A DNA stretch of 64,000 bases from Neorhizobium lilium (GCF_004053875.1 NZ_SBIP01000001.1:930001-994000), one strand, 5' to 3'; shown: positions 9,094 through 18,146, counted from the stretch's first letter. The notes: generated by a model from the letters alone, not told the origin. Translations and numbers: made by a program.

Positions 9094-9766
9094 TGCGGCC
9101 CCCGAGTGTTCCACCGAAGTAGTAGAGTAGCCGCGCAGTTGCGAAACCCGCAAGAGCTTCTAGTATTCTCAGACTTCTGTCCGATGCTGAACCGGTCCAC
9201 CTGGCAGCCACTAGGGCGCCTCCTATTTTCACGGCACGCCCGTGACCACAAGATACTCGAATCGCTCCCTTTCCAACTGTGATCGATCGGATGGTAAGCC
9301 GTAATTCAGTCAAGGCGCTTTACGCTGGCAGTACCAATGCACCTATCTCGCCGGACTCAACGGGAGCCGAGGAACTGGATGGATCAATTGAGCGGGCACT
9401 CGAAGAGACACTCGGCTGAGGCGCGCTCTGTGGTCGGCTTATGTCGTTTTACTGTGCGAGGTGCCTGAACCGTTCTGTAATCCAACAACAAGAACCTGAT
9501 GGAAAAGAGGAAAAGGCGGTCACGCCGAATTAGGACCTCGGCAGGCTTTCTCAGGCTATATCGCCGCCGAGATGGCCGGGGATGCTGCGTTAACAGTGAC
9601 CAGTCGGTTGAACGTTAACACATCAAGCTTGGGCGCCCGCTCATGACGGTTTTTGCTCGTTGCCCCATAATGAACTTTGCTCGGACTTAAGTCCCGCCGG
9701 CTCGGTCGGGCGGAACATCATGATATCTTTCGCATTCTGTTGCCGAACCCACGGGGTAACATTTTG
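9094..9766. other. Spacer with no recognised gene
   Basis: About 670 bp between the small hypothetical gene and the BA14K gene. No reading frame here has recognisable features, and no repeat or RNA gene was seen. Confidence 0.55.
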
Positions 9767-10627
9767 ATGAAAGCGGTTTTGGTCATACTCGGAGGATCTG
9801 TCCTCGCAATCAGCACCTTCATGGGTGGGTTGATATCGGCGGCTATGTTCACCAGCCATCACGAGCCAAACCGTCTAGCCACCAGCGCTGATGTCTCGCA
9901 GCTTTGGACCAACGAACCAGCCAGGGTTAATACGGCCGCTCAATCACTTGAGCGTATCCCAGCGCGCTCACCGTCGCTGCAGACAGCAGAACTAGGCGCT
10001 GGCCCAACCACGCCTCTGATGGTCGAAGGAAATGTTTCAGTACGCAGGCCCGACGATACCGGACGCTCGCAAGGCTTCGCCTCTATAGATCCGCAACCGG
10101 AGCTGGCCGCTGAGCATTTGCAGTGGTGCGCCAATCGATACCGCTCCTACAGACCACGTGACAATTCCTATCGGTCCTTCAGCGGCGCTCGGAATCAATG
10201 CGAGTCCCCATTCTCCGCAACACAGGACACCGGCAGCTCAAGCGCCGGAGATGCTGGCGGAGCCATCGGTAATCGTCGTGGTCACGGAATCGAGCCGCGT
10301 CAGTCCCGTCAGTTCGTCCTCGATCTTGCGGGCGACCTCAGTTTCAAGCTGCGAGGCCGCCGCGCCATCGAGAGACGCACTGATCTGGATCGTCGGAAGA
10401 TCCATGTCGGGAAAGTTCTGGATGTCGAGACGGTTGAACGCCCACAGGCCGCAGCCTGTCATCAGAACGAACAGCAGGATTGGTGGAACGGGATAGCGGA
10501 TGGACCAGGAGGAAAAGTTCACTTCTTCGCCTCCGTCCCGGCCACAGCAGTGGCATCGACCACCCGCACCACAGAACCGTCCGCGAGGAACGCGCCGCCG
10601 GAGGTCACGACTTCGTCGGTCTTCTGA
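9767..10627 (+). CDS. BA14K family protein with a chimeric tail
   Basis: Begins MKAVLVILGGSVLAISTFMG (ATG 9767, GGGG upstream), a signal/anchor segment, then a low-complexity linker and the BA14K signature around HLQWCANRYRSYRPRDNSY and RNQCESPF (to about 10215). BA14K proteins normally stop within a few residues of that Cys. Here the frame continues for about 135 codons, and past about 10240 it is simply the complement of an RND pump and its adaptor. So the natural 3' end of the gene has been lost at a rearrangement joint. BA14K proteins are small exported proteins of rhizobia and Brucella, named for an immunoreactive Brucella protein. Confidence 0.6.
   Translation: MKAVLVILGGSVLAISTFMGGLISAAMFTSHHEPNRLATSADVSQLWTNEPARVNTAAQSLERIPARSPSLQTAELGAGPTTPLMVEGNVSVRRPDDTGRSQGFASIDPQPELAAEHLQWCANRYRSYRPRDNSYRSFSGARNQCESPFSATQDTGSSSAGDAGGAIGNRRGHGIEPRQSRQFVLDLAGDLSFKLRGRRAIERRTDLDRRKIHVGKVLDVETVERPQAAACHQNEQQDWWNGIADGPGGKVHFFASVPATAVASTTRTTEPSARNAPPEVTTSSVF
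10238..10522 (-). pseudogene. RND efflux pump, N-terminal fragment
   Basis: The first 94 codons of an AcrB/MexB-type inner-membrane pump: SSWSIRYPVPPILLFVLMTG (first membrane helix), FNRLDIQNFPDMDLPTIQIS and LETEVARKIEDELTGL, ending shortly after TTTITDGSASIS. A full pump has more than 1000 residues. The GTG start overlaps the adaptor stop (GTGA), the normal coupling within such operons, so the operon was once complete. Homology stops at about 10245, where the BA14K gene arrives from the other side. The pump cannot be functional. Confidence 0.85.
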
Positions 10628-11649
10628 ATTCCGGCAATGACCTCGACCCGGTCGCCTTGCCGCCGGCCGGTTTCGACACGCTTGCGTGACACCGTCGGCT
10701 GATCGGTTGCGTTGAGAATGAACACGTAGGAAAATCCGTCGCGCAGGGTGACGGCCGTTGCAGGAACCGTCAGGGCGTCGGTCGCGCCAAATTCGAAATT
10801 GCCGCTGACGAGAATGCCGGTCTTGGGTTGGGGCAATCCTTCGGCCGGCTGCAGCGCCACATACACAGTTACCCGACCGTTTGCGGTGGATGTCGTCGGG
10901 GATACCAGCCTCACCTCGCCGCTGACGTCGCCGAGTGGCGTCGGGATGAGGGCTTTGGTGCCTTCCTTGACATCGGCCAGCCGCTTGACCGGCAGCTCTG
11001 CCTGCCACTCGACCCGGTTCTGGCGGATCAGCTTGAACAGTTCGTCGCCGGCATTCACCACCTTGCCAAGCGAGGCGGACCGTTCGGAAATCACCCCATC
11101 GTCGATCGCGTAGACCTTTGTGCGATCAAGGGTCAGCTGCGCGGATGCCAACGCAGCCTTCGACGATGCAAGCGCCGCTTTCGACTTGCGCTCCGTGATC
11201 AGATACTCCGTCGTCTGCTGGTTTGAGATCGCACCGGAGCCGGTCAGCCCGCGGGCGCGGTCGCCGTTCGCGACTGCCTGGTCGAGATCGGCCTTGGCCT
11301 GCTCGACGCTTGCCTGCTGCTGTTCGAGTTCCGCCTGCGCGGTGTCCGCGTCGAACTGGACCAGCAGGTCACCCTTCTTGACCGCCGTCCCCACATCCGC
11401 CTTGATGTCTATGATGCGCAGACCACCCGTCTCGGCCGAGATAACTGCCTCATGCCAGGCGGCAAGCCGACCGCTTGCGGGAATGAGCACCGGCCACTGC
11501 AGCATCTCCGGCTTCGTCAGGCTGACGGTGAGTGCAGCCGCGCCGGCCGTCGCCTGATTGGCTTCCTGGGCCGAGGTGACGTGGACAAAGGCGAGACTGG
11601 TGACGAAGGCGAGCGCCATTTTCGCAAGAAAGCGGGTGTGTTTGCGCAT
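10519..11649 (-). CDS. RND efflux periplasmic adaptor (HlyD/AcrA family)
   Basis: A 376-aa membrane fusion protein that would bridge the inner-membrane pump and the outer-membrane channel. An N-terminal signal peptide ends near SAQEA (residue about 30). A lipoyl half-motif (ASGRLAAWHEAVISAETGGL) is followed by a coiled-coil hairpin rich in Ala/Glu/Gln (about 105-170), the second lipoyl half, and beta-barrel domains. Its ATG overlaps the last base of the upstream outer-membrane gene's stop (TAATG), and its own stop overlaps the pump start, showing a coupled operon. Because the pump is truncated, this adaptor may be orphaned or work with another pump. Confidence 0.92.
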   Translation of the reverse strand: MRKHTRFLAKMALAFVTSLAFVHVTSAQEANQATAGAAALTVSLTKPEMLQWPVLIPASGRLAAWHEAVISAETGGLRIIDIKADVGTAVKKGDLLVQFDADTAQAELEQQQASVEQAKADLDQAVANGDRARGLTGSGAISNQQTTEYLITERKSKAALASSKAALASAQLTLDRTKVYAIDDGVISERSASLGKVVNAGDELFKLIRQNRVEWQAELPVKRLADVKEGTKALIPTPLGDVSGEVRLVSPTTSTANGRVTVYVALQPAEGLPQPKTGILVSGNFEFGATDALTVPATAVTLRDGFSYVFILNATDQPTVSRKRVETGRRQGDRVEVIAGIQKTDEVVTSGGAFLADGSVVRVVDATAVAGTEAKK

Positions 11650-13073
11650 TATTTTGTTCCCTGTGCAGAGGCAAGGCTCACAACCGGGGCGGACCAGCCG
11701 CCTCCGAGCGCCTTGTAGAGGGCGATCCAGTACTGGACAGCGTCGCGCCTGATTTCGATGAGGGTGATGGCCGCCGACTGCGCCGATCGACGGGCTTCTT
11801 CGCGGTCGAGAATGCTGACGCCGCCAGACGCCCAGTTCTGGTCGACGGCGCGGAAGTAGCGCTGGTAGTTTTCGGCAGCGTTGCGCGCATCGGAGATCCG
11901 CCGCAGCGCTGTATCGACACGGACCATAGCCGTTTCAACTTCGGTCACGGCGCCAAGCACGCCGGACTTGTAACTTGCGACCGCGATATCATAATCCGCG
12001 ACGGCGCTGCGTACCGCTGCCCGTCGTGAGCCGCCATCCAGTAGCGGCACCGATAGCGCTGGACCGAAAGACCATGGCACCGAGCGGCCGGTTACCGTCG
12101 ACTGACTGATCGAAATCGAGCCGCTGAGGCTAAGGCTGGGATACAGGTCGGCCTTGGCCGCCCCGACGTCGGAGATCGTCGCGGCGACCTCGGCTTCCAG
12201 CGCGTTGACATCGGGTCTCTGACGCAGGACCTCGGCGGGCACGGACGTGATACACGCGGCGGATGGTTTAGGAATGCCTCGTTTGCCCTGGTCGAGCAGG
12301 CGGCGGACCGCCGTTTCGTCGCCGCCGGTCAGCTGTGTGAGCGATTTGACCAGAATTTCGCATTCACCGCGCTGGGCCGTTAGACTTGAAGAAGAAGAAG
12401 CAGCGCTTGCCCGTGTCAGCGCCAAGTCGGCTGTCGACGTTAATCCGGATTGGGCCGACCTTTCGGTGGCGCGAATGGTTGCCGTCTGCGACGCAAGCTC
12501 TTCCCTATAGAGACGCTCCAGCTCGCGACAGGCGCGATACTGGACGTAATCGTCGGCCACTTCGGCAGCAACTGAGATCCGGGCATCGTGCCAGGACCAG
12601 ACCTCGCCATCGGCCCGAGATTGGGCGGCCCGGACCTGCTGTTTGGTCTTGCCAAACAGGTCTAGCTCCCAGGCGGCATCAAGCCCCCCGCTCTTTGTCG
12701 TCCCTGCCGCCAGTCTGTTGCTGCCGTCGCCCCTATTGCCCTCCCGGTCTGCCGAGGCAGAGCCGTCGAGCGATAGGAAAAGCCCGGCCTTGGTGCTGTC
12801 CAGCGTTGCCCGCGCCTTGTCGATATTGGCGACCGCTTCCTGAACCGTTGGATTTTCGCGCTCGGCCAGGCGCAACAATGCTTCCAGCGAGGGATCCTTG
12901 AAGCTTGCCCACCAGGCAATGAGATCCCTCGAGCGGCCGCCATGCGGCACCGTCGCATGCCAGGACGACGCAACGGGCGACACGACCGGATTGAGGGTGG
13001 CAAGGCTCGTGCAGCCAGTGAGCATGGCCGCGACGACCGGTACCGGAAACAAGGGAGAAAAAATGCTGCGCAT
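11649..13073 (-). CDS. NodT-family outer-membrane efflux lipoprotein
   Basis: A TolC-like outer-membrane channel of the NodT/OprM group, 474 aa. The lipobox AAMLTGC at residues 15-21 marks a lipoprotein signal. Two repeated outer-membrane efflux domains follow, with long helices rich in Ala, Gln and Ser. ATG 13073 is chosen because it gives the normal signal sequence; the frame stays open upstream to 13199 but without signal character. It is the first gene of the efflux operon (channel, adaptor, truncated pump), divergent from a CpxR-like regulator. Confidence 0.92.
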   Translation of the reverse strand: MRSIFSPLFPVPVVAAMLTGCTSLATLNPVVSPVASSWHATVPHGGRSRDLIAWWASFKDPSLEALLRLAERENPTVQEAVANIDKARATLDSTKAGLFLSLDGSASADREGNRGDGSNRLAAGTTKSGGLDAAWELDLFGKTKQQVRAAQSRADGEVWSWHDARISVAAEVADDYVQYRACRELERLYREELASQTATIRATERSAQSGLTSTADLALTRASAASSSSSLTAQRGECEILVKSLTQLTGGDETAVRRLLDQGKRGIPKPSAACITSVPAEVLRQRPDVNALEAEVAATISDVGAAKADLYPSLSLSGSISISQSTVTGRSVPWSFGPALSVPLLDGGSRRAAVRSAVADYDIAVASYKSGVLGAVTEVETAMVRVDTALRRISDARNAAENYQRYFRAVDQNWASGGVSILDREEARRSAQSAAITLIEIRRDAVQYWIALYKALGGGWSAPVVSLASAQGTK

Positions 13074-13121
13074 CGATGGAGGGCCGCCCTTAACTGGAGG
13101 CCGCACTATAGGGATCGCGGT

Positions 13122-13157
13122 GTTAATGTCGGTCAAGACCGTGTTAAGTTGGGTAAA
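13122..13157. promoter_or_regulatory. Two CpxR-like boxes in the divergent promoter
   Basis: GTTAA-N5-GTCAA at 13122-13136 and GTTAA-N5-GTAAA at 13143-13157, starting exactly 21 bp apart (two helical turns). The E. coli CpxR consensus is GTAAA-N5-GTAAA. The sites lie between the efflux operon and the CpxR-like regulator, so one regulator dimer array could serve both directions. Site assignment is by eye. Confidence 0.5.
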
Positions 13158-13219
13158 ACCGCTGTCTTCCTGGTCCGGAGGTCGTAAAGCTGAAGTCATT
13201 GAAGGGGCGGAAGCAGGGC

Positions 13220-13906
13220 ATGGCCAAGGTACTTCTGATCGATGACGATACCGAGCTCACCAACCTGCTTGGTGAATATCTGTCCGAGGAGGGCTTCGTT
13301 GTCGAAACGACGGCAGATGGTCGCGTCGGCGTGGCGGAAGCCATGTCGTCCTCGACCGATCTGATCGTGCTCGATATCATGATGCCACGGATGAACGGCA
13401 TCGAGGTCCTGCGCAAGATCCGTCAGGTGAGCGAGGTGCCGGTTCTGATGCTGACGGCCCGCGGAGACGATATTGACCGTATTGCCGGTCTGAACCTCGG
13501 CGCAGACGATTATGTGTCCAAGCCATGCTCCCCCGGCGAACTCGCCGCGCGCATTCGCGCCATCCTACGCCGGTCCGGCCGAACCGAACGCGACGGTGCG
13601 ACAGACGAGATCAGGACAGGCGAACTGGTCCTCTATCCCTCCAAGCGGAGGGCCGAGTGGCGTGCCGCACAGTTGGAACTGACCGGTACCGAATTCAGCC
13701 TGCTGGAGGTGCTCGCCCGCTCCGCCGGACAGCTCGTTTCCAAACAGGACATTTCGCTTCGCGCCTTCGGCAAGCCGTTGACCGCGTTTGATCGCCGGAT
13801 CGACGTCCATATCAGCAGCATCCGGCAGAAGCTCGGGGCGCGGCCGGATGGGCAGCCCTGGATCCAAGCGGTACGCGGCCGTGGCTACCAGTTGCTGGAA
13901 GGCTAG
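13220..13906 (+). CDS. OmpR/PhoB-type response regulator, CpxR-like
   Basis: A 228-aa two-component regulator. The receiver has the acidic pair DDD near residues 9-11, the phospho-acceptor Asp in LIVLDIMMPRMNG (about residue 53), and the conserved Thr (LMLTARG) and Lys (YVSKPCSPGEL). The winged-helix C-terminus ends with RIDVHISSIRQKLG and VRGRGYQLL, closest in my reading to the CpxR branch. ATG 13220 follows GGGGCGGAAG; a TTG at 13199 is less likely. The kinase gene follows after 2 bp, and the efflux operon runs away from it. Two CpxR-type boxes lie just upstream. Confidence 0.92.
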   Translation: MAKVLLIDDDTELTNLLGEYLSEEGFVVETTADGRVGVAEAMSSSTDLIVLDIMMPRMNGIEVLRKIRQVSEVPVLMLTARGDDIDRIAGLNLGADDYVSKPCSPGELAARIRAILRRSGRTERDGATDEIRTGELVLYPSKRRAEWRAAQLELTGTEFSLLEVLARSAGQLVSKQDISLRAFGKPLTAFDRRIDVHISSIRQKLGARPDGQPWIQAVRGRGYQLLEG

Positions 13907-13908
13907 CC

Positions 13909-15201
13909 ATGAACCGCCTGTTCTGGAAATTCTTCACGGTGGTCTGGCTGGCCATGGCCGGTTCGATCGCGATCCTTTTTGCAATCAGCACGCTGTTCCA
14001 GTCGCCATTCGAGGAAGAAGTCGCCGCACGCGAGCTGGCCCTGACACTGGAGACTGCAGCGCAGGTGCTACAGGCCGACGGTGTGGAAGCGGCAGCCAAG
14101 CTGGCGGCCGCCGTGCGGCGGACTGGTCGCGACATCCCGGTTACCATTACAGCGGTCGGACCGGCAATCGACTGCACAGCGCACGATGAGGATGCGCTTG
14201 TTCGAAACGCCGTGCGCGACGGGGACTGCTACCGGATTAAGATTGCCGGTCCGGCGCCGAGCATGATCGCAAAAACCTGGCCGCGGGCAGTTCCATGGCT
14301 GGCAGCCCTGCTTGCGGCGGCGGCCTCCGCCTATTGGCTCGCGCGTCACTTCATTACCCCGGTCGAGCAATTGCGCTACGGGCTCCGAGCGCTCGCCGAA
14401 GGCAAGCTTGACGTGCGGATCGCCCATACGATTGGCGCCAAGCGCGACGAGATCACAGCGCTGGCACATGACCTGGACATTACCGCCGCCCGGCTCCAGG
14501 AACTTCAGGTCGCCCAGCAGCAGTTGTTTCACGACGTGTCGCATGAACTGCGCTCACCTCTGTCGCGGCTGCAGGCCGCCATCGGAGTGCTCCAGCAGAA
14601 CCCGGCGCGGCTTTCGGCAATGATCGAGCGGATGGGCAGGGAGGTCGAGCGTCTCGATGAACTGGTCGGCGAAATCCTCACATTGGCCCGGCTGTCGGAT
14701 CGCGATACACCGCGCTTCGAGCGGCAGACGCTGGATGTCGTCGATCTCCTGCGGGAAATTGTGGAAGATGCCGGCTTTGAGGGGCAGGAGCGCGGCATCA
14801 CTGTCCAATATGAGGGCGTCGACAGCTTCGTTGCCTCAGTCAACGGCGAACTCATCTACCGCGCGCTGGAGAACGTCATCCGCAACGCCATAACCCATAC
14901 CAGGGCTGGCACCGCCGTCCGCGTCGCCTCCACGGTCCCGAACCGACAACTGGTCGTGACCGTCGAGGACGATGGCCAGGGCGTGCCGGACGCGGAACTG
15001 GAGGCGATCTTCAAACCTTTTTCGCAGAGTTCCGCGGTGACCACCCGTTCGGGCTTCGGACTGGGCCTTGCCATCACGCGAAGGGCCGCGGAGTGGCACG
15101 GCGGCGGCGCGATGGCGGAAAACAGGGCCGCCGGCGGCCTTCGCGTGTCCATCACGTTCCCTGCCCTTGACGCAAGCCTGTCATCGCCCGTTGCCCCGTA
15201 A
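13909..15201 (+). CDS. Sensor histidine kinase, CpxA-like
   Basis: A 430-aa inner-membrane kinase. Transmembrane segments are at about 8-30 and 128-146, enclosing a periplasmic sensor of about 95 residues that carries two Cys. A HAMP domain follows, then the H-box HDVSHELRSPLSRL with phosphorylated His212, and an ATPase domain with the N box (ENVIRNAITHT), DDGQGV and GFGLGLAI. It partners the response regulator 2 bp upstream. It probably senses envelope stress or an efflux substrate and controls the adjacent efflux operon (inference from layout). Confidence 0.92.
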   Translation: MNRLFWKFFTVVWLAMAGSIAILFAISTLFQSPFEEEVAARELALTLETAAQVLQADGVEAAAKLAAAVRRTGRDIPVTITAVGPAIDCTAHDEDALVRNAVRDGDCYRIKIAGPAPSMIAKTWPRAVPWLAALLAAAASAYWLARHFITPVEQLRYGLRALAEGKLDVRIAHTIGAKRDEITALAHDLDITAARLQELQVAQQQLFHDVSHELRSPLSRLQAAIGVLQQNPARLSAMIERMGREVERLDELVGEILTLARLSDRDTPRFERQTLDVVDLLREIVEDAGFEGQERGITVQYEGVDSFVASVNGELIYRALENVIRNAITHTRAGTAVRVASTVPNRQLVVTVEDDGQGVPDAELEAIFKPFSQSSAVTTRSGFGLGLAITRRAAEWHGGGAMAENRAAGGLRVSITFPALDASLSSPVAP

Positions 15202-16020
15202 TTAGGCGAAGGTACGCTGCTGTTCCCGCTTCTCTCCAAAACGGGCGAGGAGAGCGCTATGTTCGACGTCTTGGAAGACTCTGTCGAATTCATACGGTTT
15301 TGGCCCGAACGAGAATCACGGAATTCCTGTATCAGGCGGCGGCTTTCTTCAAGACAAGGACGCCTTTCGAAGGGATACAGGAATTGTCGAGATTGATAGA
15401 CCCAATTATCCGGGCCGCACGGGCCGACGAGATTATTAGGTCGTGTTGAAAAAGCGGGTTCCCATCTAATCAGCCGAAGCGCTATTGAGTCAGATGCAAG
15501 AGGTGGCGGCGCTATGCCGGCCATCGCCTGATGCGACAATCCACATCCGACGCCTTGAACCAGTTCGAACCTTCAACAGTGCGCCTCGTCACCCAAACAC
15601 TCTGTAAGGCCAACTTTCTTGCATAGGTCGAGCGGATTCAAAAGCTCTCGCAAGAGGAATGACGAACCTAGCCTCAATATTCGTGAAGGACACGCGGTAT
15701 GCGAACTGGTCTTCGTGCGGCATCGGCGTCGAGATAAAGTGTAACGGAAACGACCAGTTCGCCTGCCCCCTCAATCCGGCCGGGACCGGCGCTTTCGCGG
15801 CGTTTTGAATTCTATGGCGCGGAGCTATGTCCCGTTTGTAGACCATGATCGCTACGGTTGGGTTTAGTGGTAGTCTTGGTACCACGGCCAAAGACAGGGC
15901 GAACCAATTTAACGAGTTCAAGAACAAAGGGCGGGACCGCTGCCAGCACGAACAAAAAAATCTTTGAAGGCTATTTGCGAAGTTTTGTAGAGCCAATGGT
16001 GACCGGCGATAAGTTTCCTA
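15202..16020. other. Spacer of about 800 bp without a clear gene
   Basis: No frame here looks like a real protein. The stretch holds a 12-bp inverted repeat (15322-15385) and a T-arm-like motif copy (15551-15574). Some of the sequence around 15440-15530 has the look of decayed insertion-sequence DNA, but I cannot identify an element. Confidence 0.5.
15322..15385. repeat. 12-bp perfect inverted repeat with 40-nt centre
   Basis: AATTCCTGTATC at 15322-15333 and its exact inverse GATACAGGAATT at 15374-15385. Just inside, AGGCG (15334-15338) can pair with a CGCCT near 15361, extending the stem with a bulge. It could be a long hairpin in RNA, the ends of a tiny transposable element, or a regulator site. 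No T-run follows, so a simple terminator is unlikely. Confidence 0.45.
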
Positions 16021-16821
16021 CTACTCCAAATTCTTCAGATAGATGGACAGCAGCTGCGTCTGCGAGGAAATGCCGAGCTTACGGTAGACGTTGCGGCGGT
16101 GAACCTTCACGGTTCCTGTGGATATGCCAAGCCGCAGACCGATCGATTCCGACGAATGCCCCTGCAGCACGAGCTCGATGATCGACGCCTCCCGTTCCGT
16201 CAGGTTGAGATTGCGCCAGACCCTGTCGGCCGCTGGATGCGCCGATTTTCGCCTGCCCTTCGTGCTCTTCGCCAAGGCCGCATCGAACCGGCGCCCGAGA
16301 TCCGGCCAGGCGTGATGAACCAGCCCGGCGACCATCGGCTCGGCCTTCTTCAGCAGCGCAAATTCGGCGCCCGAGAATACGCCTGAGCCTTCCCGCCGCA
16401 TCAATGACAGGACGATCGTGATCCCCTCCTCCAGAGCGATGAAGAAACCGATCTCCTCGGCCAATCCCGTCTGGGTATAGTAGCTGCGAAAATATTCGCT
16501 GGAGAAGAAGCGATCCGGGGCAAGCTCGCGCATCCGCCAGACACCCGGCTTAGGCTCCCGAGCGGCGTGATAGAACGGGTCGAGCAGGAACGGACCGGCC
16601 TGATAAAGGCTGACGAAGACCACATGCTCTTCCGGCGTGAACGTGCTGTAGAGATCGATCGGGCGCTCTTTCTCCCGGTAGGCGAAGATCACGGCATAAT
16701 CGAACGTTACCAGCGCGCGCATCAGCGAACAGAAATTGCGCCCGGCCTCCTCGTCACCGGTAGCGATGCCGCCGATCATCGGCCCAACCGTTTCGAACAA
16801 TGCTTCCAGATCAATGCCCAT
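16021..16821 (-). CDS. LuxR family transcriptional regulator
   Basis: A 266-aa regulator. The C-terminal LuxR/FixJ helix-turn-helix is clear: LTEREASIIELVLQGHSSES, then GLRLGISTGTVKVHRRNVYRKLGISS. The N-terminal 190 residues form an unassigned sensor-like domain with several aromatic residues (YREKERPIDLYSTF; FFSSEYFRSYYTQTG). ATG 16821 (MGIDLEALFE) is taken as the start; the frame stays open far upstream only because it mirrors the ABC gene on the other strand. It is divergent from the importer operon at 17023 and likely controls it. Confidence 0.85.
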   Translation of the reverse strand: MGIDLEALFETVGPMIGGIATGDEEAGRNFCSLMRALVTFDYAVIFAYREKERPIDLYSTFTPEEHVVFVSLYQAGPFLLDPFYHAAREPKPGVWRMRELAPDRFFSSEYFRSYYTQTGLAEEIGFFIALEEGITIVLSLMRREGSGVFSGAEFALLKKAEPMVAGLVHHAWPDLGRRFDAALAKSTKGRRKSAHPAADRVWRNLNLTEREASIIELVLQGHSSESIGLRLGISTGTVKVHRRNVYRKLGISSQTQLLSIYLKNLE

Positions 16822-16865
16822 GCACGCTGTCCAGTCTTTGCAAAAAAGAACGGCAATTGCCTCCA

Positions 16866-16923
16866 GGGTATACACCTTCCACGGCAGCAGACGCCTTGAA
16901 ATACCTCTTTCGGGGTATATACC
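16866..16923. promoter_or_regulatory. Repeated GGGTATA-ACC motif between LuxR and ABC genes
   Basis: GGGTATACACC at 16866-16876 and GGGTATATACC at 16913-16923; the second contains the perfect palindrome GGTATATACC. They are 47 bp apart in the spacer between the LuxR start (16821) and the ATPase start (17023). They are candidate binding sites for the LuxR protein, though no footprint consensus is known to me. Confidence 0.4.
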
Positions 16924-17022
16924 GCAAACAACCTGCTTGAATAGGTTAACAACAGACGGTGAGAAACGGGGCGGTCGCAGGATTGTCCGGTATTCTAAAA
17001 AACAACCGCGGGGAATGAAGAC

Positions 17023-18105
17023 GTGACAGCTGCTCCAGCGAACGACATCGAGTTCCGTTCGGTTACCAAGCGCTATGGCAGCGTAACCGCAGTATCGGAC
17101 ATCAATCTGGCCGTGCCGAAGGGCGCGTTCGTGGCGCTGCTTGGCCCCTCCGGCTGCGGCAAGACGACGTGCCTCAGGATGATCGGCGGCTTCGAGCAAC
17201 CCAGCGAAGGCACGGTGCTGATCGATGGTCGCGAAATGAACGGCGTGCCGCCGTATCACCGGCCGGTCAACATGGTGTTCCAGCATTACGCCCTTTTTCC
17301 GCATTTCGATGTCGAGCAGAATGTCGCCTATGGCCTGAAACAGGCGCGGCCAAAGCTGGCCGCATCCGAGATTTCCGCCCGGGCGCGTCAAGCCCTGGAG
17401 ATGGTCCGTCTGGGCGGCTTCGAAAAGCGCCGGATCCATGAAATGTCCGGCGGCCAGCAGCAGCGCGTCGCGCTTGCCCGCGCCATCGTCAACAAGCCCT
17501 CTGTGCTTCTGCTCGACGAGCCCCTGGCGGCCCTCGACAAGAAGCTGCGCACCGCCATGCAGATCGAACTGCAGACATTGCAGAGCGAACTCGGCATCAC
17601 TTTCGTGCTGGTCACCCATGATCAGGAAGAGGCGCTGTCGATGAGCGACAGGGTTTGCGTGATGAATGCCGGCCGCATCGTCCAGATGGCGAAGCCCCAG
17701 GACGTCTACGATAAGCCCGCCGATCTTTTCGTCGCCGATTTCGTCGGCAAGACCAACCGGATTGCCGCAACGGTCGAGGCCGACGGCTCGACGTTGCGCC
17801 TTTCCAACGGCACGGCGCTGGCTGCGAAATCCGGCTTGAAACCGGGCGTCGCGACCGTGGCGCTGCGACCGGAAGCGATCGAACTGACGCGGCAGGCAGG
17901 CAAGGACGCCGCCGGCTTGGCCGGCACCGTCACACACCGCATCTTCCTCGGCTCTACGGCCGAGTACCAGATCAGCGTTGACGGCCTTGGCGATTTCCTC
18001 GTGACGGCCGACCGGCGCAGCGTGCAGGAAAGCGGCCTCGTCGAGCCGGGCGAACGGGTCGTACTCACCTTCGATCCCGGCAAAATGCATGTTTTTCCGG
18101 CCTGA
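17023..18105 (+). CDS. ABC transporter ATP-binding protein, PotA-like
   Basis: The cytoplasmic motor of a polyamine-type importer, 360 aa. Walker A GPSGCGKTT is at residues 41-49, the Q-loop is in FQHYALFPHFD, the signature is MSGGQQQRVALARAI, Walker B is LLLDEPLAALD, and the H-loop is LVTHDQEEALSM. A C-terminal TOBE regulatory domain follows. The start is GTG 17023, supported by GGGGAATGAAG upstream. It is the first gene of an operon of ATPase, binding protein, two permeases and an SDR, divergent from the LuxR regulator. The substrate is unknown; polyamine is the family default only. Confidence 0.93.
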   Translation: MTAAPANDIEFRSVTKRYGSVTAVSDINLAVPKGAFVALLGPSGCGKTTCLRMIGGFEQPSEGTVLIDGREMNGVPPYHRPVNMVFQHYALFPHFDVEQNVAYGLKQARPKLAASEISARARQALEMVRLGGFEKRRIHEMSGGQQQRVALARAIVNKPSVLLLDEPLAALDKKLRTAMQIELQTLQSELGITFVLVTHDQEEALSMSDRVCVMNAGRIVQMAKPQDVYDKPADLFVADFVGKTNRIAATVEADGSTLRLSNGTALAAKSGLKPGVATVALRPEAIELTRQAGKDAAGLAGTVTHRIFLGSTAEYQISVDGLGDFLVTADRRSVQESGLVEPGERVVLTFDPGKMHVFPA

Positions 18106-18146
18106 GGAATGGTCGTACACGTCAAGACAAAAAAGGGAACACAGTC

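Noticed and set aside
15440..15540. An insertion-sequence fragment
   Set aside because: The sequence looks IS-like in places, but no transposase motif, terminal repeat or target duplication was found.
15589..15996. Minus-strand frame of 135 codons in the spacer
   Set aside because: No recognisable domain, signal or ribosome site; composition fits non-coding DNA.
16822..18120. Upstream extension of the LuxR frame to 699 codons
   Set aside because: The extension is the complement of the ABC ATPase gene; a normal LuxR start is at 16821.
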